64,000 nt of DNA. It comes from Vicinamibacterales bacterium (GTDB lineage Bacteria; Acidobacteriota; Vicinamibacteria; Vicinamibacterales; 2-12-FULL-66-21). Location: the NCBI GenBank assembly GCA_035699745.1, contig DASSPH010000054.1, positions 1 through 64,000 on the forward strand, in the 5' to 3' direction. The notes under the pieces were generated by a model, which made no database searches, was not told the DNA's origin, and was given only the letters and a program-made list of their open reading frames with translations. The position numbers and the translations under genes are program-made. Shown here piece by piece: positions 36,107 through 44,893 of this stretch (position 1 is the stretch's first letter; every line of letters begins with the position of its first letter).

Positions 36107-38293
36107 TCAGAAACGCCGCAGGTATGAGGCCTTGAGAAACAGTCCGCGGTTGATCATGACGTAGCGCGGCGTCGACGCCGGCTCGACGGATCCGAAGCCC
36201 TTCTCGTACAACGATCCGTAGCCGGCATGGAACACCGTGCCGGGCACGAACTCGTACGACGCGAGGAAGTCCGTCAGGACGCGGTCCTGCGAGCTGTCGT
36301 AGCGCGCCAGCATCCGCAGCAAGAAATGCTTGTCGAACTGATACGTCGTCCTCGCGTTGACGATGTTCACCGCGTAGACCTGCGCGCCCGTTTCGGGACG
36401 CCAGAACCGGTTCCGGCTGAACTCGAGATCCTGGGAGAGGTGCTGGCTCGGACGGATCGTCGTCTCCACGCCGTAGTAGCGCGCGCGCCCCTGGAACGGC
36501 GCGGTCTCGTCGTAGAAGATCGCCGGGCCGCCGCCGTAGCTGGCGGACAGAAACAGCCACCCCAGCGGCTGCATGTTGCCGAAGAAGTTGAAGTCGCTGC
36601 CGATCCGGTACTTCGTCCCCTTCCACGATTCGTGGCCGCGGCCGTGCGAGAAGTTGAAGAAACCCTGCCGCGTGAGGTTGAAGCGGATGCCGGTGTGCAG
36701 GTAGTCCTCGTCGCCGTTCTGAATCCGGTCGCGGCCGTACTTCGCGAAGTAGAACGGATGGATCCGCTGCAGCCAGGCAGACTTGGGATAGAAGTTCAGC
36801 TCGCTGAACGACCACACGCTGGTGAAGCCGGTGCGATTGTAGAACGCCGTGTCCATCACGAAGTCTTTGTCGTAGTGCTCCGCCTGATTGGTGCTGAACC
36901 AGCGCCGCGTCGCGTAGGTGTAGGTCGCCTGCGCGGTGCTGCCGGCGACCGAGGATTCGGCGCCTCGCGGATCGCTCGTGCGCGAGGCGAGGAACGTCGC
37001 CGAGAACGAGTGCGCCTCGGACGGCCGCAGCGACAGGTCCCCGCCGCCGACGAGGTTGCGCCGGCCGTCATGCTGCGTGTGCGTGAAGATGCCGCCGACG
37101 TAGTCGGAGCGCTGCAGCCCATACGTCGCTCGCCCGACGGTCGTCACTTTGTTCGCCACGTCGATGGGCTCCCCCTCGATCGTGAACGGCGGCGTCGGGC
37201 TGTCGTCCACCGCATTCAACACGCCGAAGGCGGTCTTGCCCATGGTTCCGGTGAGCTTCGACCCGTAGATCGGATCGACGATGCGGCGGGTGTGGACGGC
37301 GGTGCGCATGTTGCCGTCGCCGCCGGTGCCGGCGATGTTGAAGAGGCCCATGCCTTCCATGAAGAACGGACGCTTCTCGGAGAAGAACACGGGGAAGCGT
37401 TGGTTGACCTGGACCTGGAACGCATCGCTCTCGACCTGGCTGAAGTCGGGGTTGATCGTGCCGTCGAGCGTGATGCCGGACGTGATTCCGAGCTTGCCGC
37501 TGGCGCCGAAGTTGTACTTGTCGTCGGCGGGACCCCAGTTCTTCGCCGCGTCGCGCTGCTGATTGACGCCGTAGGTGACGCTCGGCAGCAGCTCGACGAG
37601 ACGCCGCGGCTTCAGGTTGCCGAACACCAGCCGCGACGGACGATCGAAGACCCATTGCCCCGGCCGCATTTCCGGCCACGCGTACGAATAGCCGATGCGG
37701 CTGACCTTCCGGAAGAAGACGAGATTCATCCGGACTTCGTCGCCCCCGGCGAAGCGCAGGGTCTGCAGCGGAATCTGCAGTTCGACGACGTAGCCGTCGC
37801 TCGTGGTCCTGGCGGCGCTGAACCAGACCATGTCGGCATCGAACTGCTCGCCCGACGCCGAGGTGTTGAGCGCGTCCATCTGGCTGGCGCTCGGATTGGA
37901 GAAGAGGTGATACGCCGCCTGCCCGGTGCCGGCGGAATCGAGGCTGATGGCGATCCAGTCGTCGCTGAACGCGGCGTCGCGCTTGGCGACGTTCGTGCGG
38001 ATCTTCGCCGGCTCGTTGTCGAGGCAGTGGAAGGCGAAGTAGATGTTGCGGTCGTCATAGGCGATGCGAACGTCCGTCTTGTAGACGTCCGGCATGTTGT
38101 CGCCCCGATTCGGGTTGTAGGAGACCCACTGCCCGGTCGGCATGGGCGGCTGCGTCCACGCCTGGTCGTCGAGCACGCCGTCCAGCTTCGGCGGCGCCGA
38201 CGCGCGCGGCACGCGGTACTCAACCGGGGTTTGTGCGAAGACGCCCTGGCCAACACAGAGGCAGAGCGCCAGGGGGAAGAGGAGCCGTTTCAT
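36107..38293 (-). CDS. DUF5916 outer-membrane protein with CBM9-like N-terminal domain
   Basis: 728 residues; signal peptide MKRLLFPLALCLCVGQGVFA. Residues about 25-220 form a CBM9/DOMON-like sandwich (APPKLDGVLDDQAWTQPP, VRIAYDDRNIYFAFHCLD, DDWIAISLDS). The remainder is the DUF5916 beta-rich region with FFSEKRPFFMEGMGLFNI, ending in a strand with a final Phe (KASYLRRF), consistent with a large outer-membrane barrel. Family members occur widely in Bacteroidetes and Acidobacteria; they are presumed to bind or move carbohydrate, which is unproven. Monocistronic. Confidence 0.9.
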   Translation of the reverse strand: MKRLLFPLALCLCVGQGVFAQTPVEYRVPRASAPPKLDGVLDDQAWTQPPMPTGQWVSYNPNRGDNMPDVYKTDVRIAYDDRNIYFAFHCLDNEPAKIRTNVAKRDAAFSDDWIAISLDSAGTGQAAYHLFSNPSASQMDALNTSASGEQFDADMVWFSAARTTSDGYVVELQIPLQTLRFAGGDEVRMNLVFFRKVSRIGYSYAWPEMRPGQWVFDRPSRLVFGNLKPRRLVELLPSVTYGVNQQRDAAKNWGPADDKYNFGASGKLGITSGITLDGTINPDFSQVESDAFQVQVNQRFPVFFSEKRPFFMEGMGLFNIAGTGGDGNMRTAVHTRRIVDPIYGSKLTGTMGKTAFGVLNAVDDSPTPPFTIEGEPIDVANKVTTVGRATYGLQRSDYVGGIFTHTQHDGRRNLVGGGDLSLRPSEAHSFSATFLASRTSDPRGAESSVAGSTAQATYTYATRRWFSTNQAEHYDKDFVMDTAFYNRTGFTSVWSFSELNFYPKSAWLQRIHPFYFAKYGRDRIQNGDEDYLHTGIRFNLTRQGFFNFSHGRGHESWKGTKYRIGSDFNFFGNMQPLGWLFLSASYGGGPAIFYDETAPFQGRARYYGVETTIRPSQHLSQDLEFSRNRFWRPETGAQVYAVNIVNARTTYQFDKHFLLRMLARYDSSQDRVLTDFLASYEFVPGTVFHAGYGSLYEKGFGSVEPASTPRYVMINRGLFLKASYLRRF

Positions 38294-38432
38294 ATCGAGT
38301 CATGCATTAGACGGATGCGCGGCCGGGACCGTTGCGGACTGAACGGCAAAGGTTTCAGCAGCGGCCGCAGTCGGCTCCGATCGGAACCCGGGCCCGCCGG
38401 CCGATCTCGATGTTGATGAGGAAAGCGAGCGC

Positions 38433-41400
38433 CTAGGCGCGGAGCCGAAGGGCAGGGGCGGCACGGAACCAGCGGGACAGACGTCCGCCGCGATCGGACC
38501 GTGCGTTCTGTGCTCGTCTCTCGGGACCGGCAGCCGACGCGCGGCGCGGCAGGTGGATCTTCACGACGAGATTGCCGGCCGGCTGAGCCTCCAGCCAGAG
38601 ATGCCCGCCGCAGGTGCCGACGAGATCGACGAGCGCGGTCAGTTCGACGCCGGGCCGATCCAGGGGTACCGCCTCGCCTGCCGTGAACCCCCGCGGTCCG
38701 CCGATGCCCGGCAGCTCGGTCACGGTGATCAACACGTGGTGGCCGGGACGCACGTGCGGGTAGCGGCTGACGAACCGGCGCCCGAGCGCCGTCGCTTCCA
38801 CGTCGATGCGCATCTGGCCGCCGTGCGGCATCCGCTGGCGAGCGTAGCCGGCGACGTTGACGAGCACCCGCTCCAGCCGCTCGGCCTCGACGTCGACGTC
38901 GAACGCGCCCGAGGATTTCGTGAGCACCAGCGCAATGCGATCGCCGACGACCCGCTTCAGGACCGGCGCGAGATCGCTCAGCACGCGCTGCACCCTGACG
39001 GGCGCCAGCGCGCGGACCTGTTGATCGCCGTAGACGCCGAGCTGGCGCAAGTAGCTGGCGGTACGCGTCACGTCGGTGAGCAGCCGATCTCCCTGCCGCA
39101 GGGCGTCGGCGCCGCCGCTCAGCGTCGCCCACTCCCGCACGCCGCGCGCCACGTCGCCGAGGAGCGCGTCGCAGGTCGCCGCCACTTCGGAGGCCAGGCG
39201 CCCCACCGCTTCCATGCGCTGCGCCAGCCGCAGCCGCTCTTCCAGCGCGCGCACCCGCGTCACGTCTTCGGCGACGATCTCCACCGATCCGGCTGCCGTC
39301 GCGGCGGCATGAAGCCGGACGACGAGATCGCGGCCGTCCCGCGTCTGCCACACCGTTTCCACCGACTCGGTCCGGCGGACCGTCCGCGTCCGCTCCAGCA
39401 GCCAGCCAAGATCGCCGGCGCAGTCGACGACGGCCGCGGCGAACTCGACGTGGCGCAGCTCGTCGGGGCGGCGCACGCCCAGCATCGCGGCGAAGGTGTG
39501 GTTGGCGTCGGTGATGACGCCCTCGGGGGTGCAGTGGCACAGGCCGTAGGGCGCGCGCTCGAATTCGCGGCGGCGCTCCTTCTGGCTGGTTTCGAGCTGC
39601 ATCTGGAGATCGGGGACGAGCGCGGCGTCGCGGCGCAGCGCGTCGGCGTGCGCGCGGGAGGCGTCGAGCGCCGTGCGCAGCGTGTCACGTTCGTGCTCGA
39701 GCCGCGCGACATCCGCGCCGCTCGCGGCCAGCGACTGTCGCAGCACGGCCTCGGCTTCCGCAAACGCGGCCTGCGAGGCCTGCTCCGCGGCCCGATGGCG
39801 CTGTGCCTGTGCGGTCAGCTCGCTGTCGCGCGTCGCCACCACGCCCTCGAGCCGGGCGCGTTCCGCCGCGTGCTCGCCGGCGATCTCTTCGAGCGTCTGG
39901 AACGCGGTCTGCAGCCGGTCGAACGACCCGCGCAGGTGATCGTACTCCGTCGAGACGCGCTGGATTTCCGCCGCGCCGGTGAGCCGCGTGCGCTCGTGCG
40001 CCTCGTGGGCCTCGTGGGCGTCGCGCAGCGCCTCGGCGCGCTGCTCGCGCTCGCGGGTCAGCTCGCCGCGCAGCTCGGCGACGTGGGCGTCGACCGCCCG
40101 CCTCTGCTCGCGGCCGCGGGCGCGCTGCACGCGAAGCGCGCGCGCGAGGCGGCGGCGGCGGCGCGCCGTTTCGATGCGCAGGCCCGTCAGGCGCGTCGAT
40201 AATTCCGTTTCCCGCACGGTCGCTGCCGCAAGCGCATCGGCCGCGCGCTCCAGCTCCGCACTGTGCCGCTCGACCGCATCGTCCAGAGCGGCCTCGGCGG
40301 CGGCAAGCTTGCGTTCGGCACCGGCTCGACGGTCCGCCTCCTGCGCGAGCAGGTCTTCGAGGGCCGCCTGACGCTCCGCTGCCTGCGCGAGCTCGATTTC
40401 CGCCCGCTCCCGCGCGTCGCGATACTCGGCGTCCCGCTCTTCCAGCCGCCGTTCCAGCGTCGCCCGCGCGATGCCCGCTTCCACCAGCGCGGACGCGAAC
40501 TCTGCTTCGCGGCGCGCGACATGCTCGGCGGCCGCGGCCTCGGTCCGGACGAGCTGCTGCTGCAGCGACGCGCGCTCGCTCGCGTGCTCGCTTGCGGCGG
40601 CGTCGTACTGGGCCTGGACGTCGGCGAGCCGTGCCGCCGCGCGGGCCAGTTCCGTCGTGTGCCGGTCGCGCGCGTCTTCGAGCGCCGCCTCGGCCGCGGC
40701 GAGCCTCTGCTCGAGACCGGTCCGGCGATCCGCTTCCTGGCCGAGGAGATCCTCGAGCGCGGACTGACGCTCGACCGCCGCCGCCAGCTCGATGTCCGAT
40801 CGCGCCTGCGCCTGGCGGTGCTCGGCTTCCGTCTTTTCGAGCGCGCGCGCCAGGATCGTGCAGGCGGTCCCCGCTTCGTGCAGCGCGCCGCCGAGTTCGG
40901 CTTCGCGCCGCTGCAGGCGCTCCGCGGCCGCCGCGCGCTCGGCCGCTCGCGCTTCCTGCGCTTCGTCGAGGGCTGCGGTCGCCGCGGCCAGATCGATCGC
41001 CAGGCCATCGCGCGCCTGCAGGGTCTGGGTGAGGCTGGCCGTGAACTCGGCGTGTCGCTTGGCGACCTGATCCGCGAACGCGCCGGCCTCCGCCGTCCGG
41101 CGCTCTTCGGCGGTGCGCAGCGCGCTTTCCAGCTCGAAGACGCGCTGCTGCAATGCGGTGCACAACCGGGCTTCGCGGGCGAGCGACGCGTTGTGCTTCG
41201 CCTCGACGCGGGCGACCCGACCGGCCGCTTCGGCTTCGGCCTCGCTGAGCGCCCGCGCGAGGAGGTGCCGGCGGTTCCGATCGCGATCCGCCGCGTGGCC
41301 GACGATTCTGGGGAGAATCCGGTCGACGAACCAGGCGCTCTCGCCGGGGACCGCCACGACGACGGCCGCGGCGTCCGGATTGCCGTCCAGCCACTGGACC

Positions 41401-41513
41401 GCCGAGGCCGGGCTGGCCGCGGTGGCCAGCGCGACGTTCTGTGCAGTTCCGTGCAACGCACGGACAGCCGCCTCAGCGGCGTCGCGGTCGGGTGTGACGT
41501 ACAGGATCTTCAT
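38433..41513 (-). CDS. coiled-coil/PAS sensor protein with degenerate histidine-kinase core
   Basis: 1026 residues. Residues 1-70 resemble a receiver-like alpha/beta start ([10 protein letters not shown]). Residues ~85-645 are almost continuous Ala/Glu/Arg coiled coil, including a tandem repeat of 132 residues (about 202-333 and 334-465). A PAS domain follows (about 650-750; [20 protein letters not shown]). The kinase-like region begins [17 protein letters not shown], but Ala779 stands where the phosphoacceptor His is expected. In the N box the second Asn is Tyr890, and the G box reads ELPGIGG. It is therefore probably an inactive kinase or scaffold. Strand-specific coding is clear from the domains. 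Confidence 0.88.
   Translation of the reverse strand: [1026 protein letters not shown]
40119..40910 (-). repeat. tandem duplication of a 396-bp coding unit in the coiled-coil gene
   Basis: The two protein units (residues about 202-333 and 334-465) align with a constant 132-residue offset. Examples are [14 protein letters not shown] versus [14 protein letters not shown], and [13 protein letters not shown] versus [13 protein letters not shown]. Divergence indicates an old internal duplication that lengthened the coiled coil by about 20 nm if fully helical (inference). Confidence 0.75.
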
Positions 41514-41574
41514 GGAGCGGGCAGACCCGTCAGGCCACTTATCGGCCGATGCCGCCCGGGCAACAGTCCCCGGC

Positions 41575-42420
41575 CTACCGCCCCGCCCGAAGCCGCGCCT
41601 CGACCTCCGCCAGCCGCTGCCGGGCGGCCTCGATCGCCTCCAGCACGCCGCGATGGACGCTCTCGCGGTCAGCGTCCGCCTGCTGCTCGTGCTTGACCGA
41701 CTCGAGGTTGTTGATGACCACCGCGATGAACAGGTTGACGACCACGAAGACGGCCACGAAGACGAAGCTGCTGAAATAGATCCAGGCCAGGGGATAGGTG
41801 CCCAGCACCGCTGCCTGGATTTCCACCCAGCCTTCCAGCGTCAGCATCTGGAACAGCGTCAGCAGCGCGGCCGGCAGCGACCGCCAATGGGCCGGATCGG
41901 CCTCGCGGAAGAAATGGAAGCCGAGCACGGCGTAGACGTAGAGCAGCAGGCTGAGCAGCAGGATCACGTGCCCCATCGACGGGATGGAGCGGACCATGGT
42001 GCCGATGATCAGCCGCAGCTCGGGAAAGGTCGAGACCAGGCGGGTCACCCGCATCAGGCGCGCGAGGCGCGCGACCATCGCAAAGGGGCCGGCCTGCGGC
42101 AGCAGCGACGCGGCGACGACGACGAAGTCGAAAACGTTCCAGCCGTTTCTGAAAAACGCCCCGACGCGCGGCCAGCACGCCAGCAGGCGGATCGTGATCT
42201 CGATGACGAAGATGCCCTGAATCAGGACCTCGGCCGCGGCGATGATCGGGCGGTACCGCGCCGTGAGCGCCGGCGACGTCTCGACCCCGATGAGAATCGC
42301 GGCGAGAACGATCACGGCGAGGATGAAATGCTGAAACTGCGTACTGTCGGCGGCGCGGCGGGCGATCGCAATCACGGCGCCATTATCGCCGCATCGCGCC
42401 GAGGGCACCTTCGAGCCCAT
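41575..42420 (-). CDS. voltage-gated cation channel, single-domain (NaChBac/BacNav-like)
   Basis: 281 residues from the ATG at 42420 (GGGGAG just upstream; a GTG at 42375 is an alternative). It contains six TM helices. S4 carries Arg118, Arg121, Arg124 and Arg127 (MVARLARLMRVTRLV). The pore filter is TLEGWVE at 194-200, in place of the TLESWAS type of NaChBac. S6 (VFVVVNLFIAVVINNLE) leads into a C-terminal coiled coil (EAIEAARQRLAEVEARLR) that should tetramerise. Homotetrameric channel of the inner membrane; ion selectivity (Na+ or Ca2+) is not settled by sequence. Confidence 0.92.
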   Translation of the reverse strand: MGSKVPSARCGDNGAVIAIARRAADSTQFQHFILAVIVLAAILIGVETSPALTARYRPIIAAAEVLIQGIFVIEITIRLLACWPRVGAFFRNGWNVFDFVVVAASLLPQAGPFAMVARLARLMRVTRLVSTFPELRLIIGTMVRSIPSMGHVILLLSLLLYVYAVLGFHFFREADPAHWRSLPAALLTLFQMLTLEGWVEIQAAVLGTYPLAWIYFSSFVFVAVFVVVNLFIAVVINNLESVKHEQQADADRESVHRGVLEAIEAARQRLAEVEARLRAGR

Positions 42421-42604
42421 CCACTCCCCGGGGCGCGGGTCTTGCTCGCGGCTCGCAACCGCCGCGAGCGCGGGACGCGGGAGTGCAGGAGATCCGGCAG
42501 CGCGGCGGCCGGGCGGCCGCCGTGGACGGCGACGCGGGCCGGGGCGCATCCGCACCGCCCAAATGGGTGAGGCGGGACGCCGACCGGATCGCTAGGATCC
42601 GGAG

Positions 42605-43555
42605 ATGCCGGCCCGGCCCGATGCGTGGTCAGATGCCGATCTGCTCGACGACTTCTCCCGCACCGTCGTCAGCGCCGTCGACGTCGCCGGACCGGCCGTC
42701 GGACGGATTGAAGCCGGCCGCGGGCAGGGATCCGGGTTCCTGTTCACGCCCGACGGCTTCCTGCTCACCAACAGCCACGTCATCCGGGGTGCCGGCCGCA
42801 TCACCGTCGCGCTGCCTGACGGACGCACCCTCGCGGCGGATCTCGTCGGCGACGATCCGCACACCGACCTCGCCGTCCTGCGAGTGACTGGACGGGACGG
42901 CGACGCCGGGCCGCTGCCGTGGATTGCCTTCGCGGACTCCCGCGCGGTGCGAGTGGGGCAGATCGCCATCGCCATCGGCACGCCGCACGGACTGCAGCAC
43001 TCCGTCACCTCCGGCGTGGTCAGCGCGCTTGGACGATCGCTGCGGTCGCGAACGGGGCGCCTGATGGACGACATCCTCCAGAGCGACGCCGCGTTGAACC
43101 CGGGGAACTCGGGCGGTCCGTTGATCGACTCGCGGGCGCGCGCGATCGGCGTGAACACCGCGATCATCCTCGGCGCCCAGGGGCTGTCGTTCTCGATCGC
43201 GAGCAATACCGCGCGGTATGTCGCCGCGCGCTTGATGCGCGACGGCCGCATCCGCCGCAGCGTCATCGGGTTCGCCGGCCAGACGGTCACCGTGCCGGCC
43301 GCGCTCGCCCGCGCGCACCAGGTGGCCGCCGCCGCCGGCGTGCAGGTCGCCGCGGTGGAGCCCGGAAGCCCTGCGGAGACCGCCGGCTTCCGTGAAGGAG
43401 ACATCATCATCGCGATGGCCGGCAGCCTGGTTCCGGGCATCGACGAGCTGCACAAGCTGTTGACGGAAGAGCGGATTGGCGTGCCGACGCCGGTCGTCGT
43501 CCTGCGGCGCGGCGCACGCCGGCAGCTCACGGTCGTCCCGGCGGAAGCAAAATGA
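42605..43555 (+). CDS. trypsin-like serine protease with PDZ domain (DegP/HtrA-like)
   Basis: 316 residues. Complete catalytic triad: His58 (TNSHVI), Asp88 (HTDLAVLRV) and Ser169 (NPGNSGGPL). A PDZ domain occupies about 215-310 (AAVEPGSPAETAGFREGDII). There is no signal peptide or TM helix, unlike classical DegP/DegQ, so it may act in the cytoplasm. It is convergent, 6 bp apart, with the small LuxR regulator gene; beyond that lies a degenerate protease of the same family. Confidence 0.93.
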   Translation: MPARPDAWSDADLLDDFSRTVVSAVDVAGPAVGRIEAGRGQGSGFLFTPDGFLLTNSHVIRGAGRITVALPDGRTLAADLVGDDPHTDLAVLRVTGRDGDAGPLPWIAFADSRAVRVGQIAIAIGTPHGLQHSVTSGVVSALGRSLRSRTGRLMDDILQSDAALNPGNSGGPLIDSRARAIGVNTAIILGAQGLSFSIASNTARYVAARLMRDGRIRRSVIGFAGQTVTVPAALARAHQVAAAAGVQVAAVEPGSPAETAGFREGDIIIAMAGSLVPGIDELHKLLTEERIGVPTPVVVLRRGARRQLTVVPAEAK

Positions 43556-43561
43556 AGACGG

Positions 43562-43951
43562 TCAGAGCGCGATCAAGCCGCGCCGCACCGCCCGCCGCAC
43601 GATCGCGGTCCGGGACGGCGCGTCCAGCTTTCCCGCGATCGACGCGACGTGGAACTTCACCGTCTGATCGCTGATCCCCAGCCGCGCCGCGATCCCCTTG
43701 TTCGACAGTCCTTCGGCGAGCAGCTCGAGCACCTGCACTTCGCGCGCGGTGAGGGGTTCGGCGGCAACGAAGTCGTCTGCGCCGGACCACGGCGCCTCGT
43801 CGGGGGCGACGATCCAGACGTCGCCGCCCACCGCCCGCGCCTCGGACGCATCCCGCGCCTCGGCCGCGATCGGCAGCGCGCCGTTCAGAAGCGTGCGCAG
43901 ACGCGCGCGGACCGCCGGCGGACCGACGAGGACTACGCGAGGATCACGCAG
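43562..43951 (-). CDS. LuxR-type response-regulator-like protein, truncated receiver, probable CTG start
   Basis: 129 residues if started at CTG (43951). That codon is preceded by GGAGGAG four bases upstream inside the end of the protease-like gene. No ATG, GTG or TTG exists between the frame's upstream stop (43967) and a GTG at 43831, which would remove the receiver-like strands VVLVGPPAVRARLRTLL and DVWIVAPDE. The HTH is intact: LTAREVQVLELLAEGLSNKG, IAARLGISDQTVKFHVASIA. The receiver is cut to about 50 residues and lacks a recognisable phosphorylation site. Coupled to the protease-like gene. Confidence 0.72.
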   Translation of the reverse strand: MRDPRVVLVGPPAVRARLRTLLNGALPIAAEARDASEARAVGGDVWIVAPDEAPWSGADDFVAAEPLTAREVQVLELLAEGLSNKGIAARLGISDQTVKFHVASIAGKLDAPSRTAIVRRAVRRGLIAL

Positions 43952-44837
43952 GCCGCTCCTCCAGCGTCACCGTGACATCGGCCGGAACGCCGCCCCGCAG
44001 CACGCGCAGCGTCAACGGGGGCCCCACACGATCGCCGCGAAGAATATCGAGCAGATCGTCGGGCGAAGCCACCGGCTGACCGTCCAGGTCGAGGATCACG
44101 TCACCTACTATGACGCCGCCCCGTGCCGCCGGGCTCCCGCCAGTCACGGCGACGACCAGCGCCCCCCGATCGCGCCCGCCGGCCGACTCTGCTGAAATCT
44201 GCACCTGCTGTGCCGCCACCCCCAGGTATCCGCGCCGCGCGCCGCCGTGCTCGAGAATCGCCGCCGCGGTCTTCCAGGCAATGCCCGCGGGGATGACGAC
44301 GCCGAGTCCGCGGATCCGCGCCGCGGTGGCAACCCCGGCGAGCGCGCCGGCCGAATCGAGGAACGCGCCGCCGGAGAAGCCATCGTGCATCGGCGCGGTG
44401 GTCCGGAAGATCTGGTCGATCGTCCGCCGGCGTCCGGTCTGCAGCGGGCCGCCGATCACCGACACGATCCCGGCGCTGACGGTGACCGCGTTGCTCCACG
44501 AGCGCGCGACTGCGAGCGCCAGACTCCCGACGCGCGGCGGCTGCTCCGCCGGCTCGAACGGCGACAGCCCCAGATCGGGCACCCTCAGAACGGCGAGGTT
44601 CGTCGCCGGGTCCCAGCCGGCGAGCTCCGCCTCCGCCGCGGAGCCGTCCGGCCGGACGACGCGCAATCCCTCGTCGCGTCCGATCGATCTCGTCGTCGTC
44701 AAGACGACGTTCTCCGCGAAGACGACGCCGGTGCCGGGGCGATGGCGTCCGTGCACCTGCACGACGGACGGCGCGGCGGCCGCGGCGATGCCGGCGAATT
44801 CGTTCGAGAGCTGGGCGAGGAGAGAGGTGGTAGCCAT
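43944..44837 (-). CDS. trypsin-like/PDZ protein lacking catalytic His and Asp (pseudoprotease)
   Basis: 297 residues from the ATG at 44837 (the frame continues upstream without domain support). The S1C fold is evident: ENVVLTTTRSIGRDEG, ATNLAVLRV, DGFSGGAFL and a PDZ domain (about 205-290; GGSPAARGGVIVGDVILDLD). Comparison with the intact neighbour shows His replaced by Arg50 and Asp by Asn80, while Ser155 is kept. It therefore should not be a classical serine protease and more likely binds peptide. It overlaps the LuxR-type gene by 8 bp. Confidence 0.9.
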   Translation of the reverse strand: MATTSLLAQLSNEFAGIAAAAAPSVVQVHGRHRPGTGVVFAENVVLTTTRSIGRDEGLRVVRPDGSAAEAELAGWDPATNLAVLRVPDLGLSPFEPAEQPPRVGSLALAVARSWSNAVTVSAGIVSVIGGPLQTGRRRTIDQIFRTTAPMHDGFSGGAFLDSAGALAGVATAARIRGLGVVIPAGIAWKTAAAILEHGGARRGYLGVAAQQVQISAESAGGRDRGALVVAVTGGSPAARGGVIVGDVILDLDGQPVASPDDLLDILRGDRVGPPLTLRVLRGGVPADVTVTLEERPA

Positions 44838-44893
44838 GCCGCGATCCTCTCGCGGATCGCGGCGATGGCGCATCACCCGTACGGGCGGGACTG

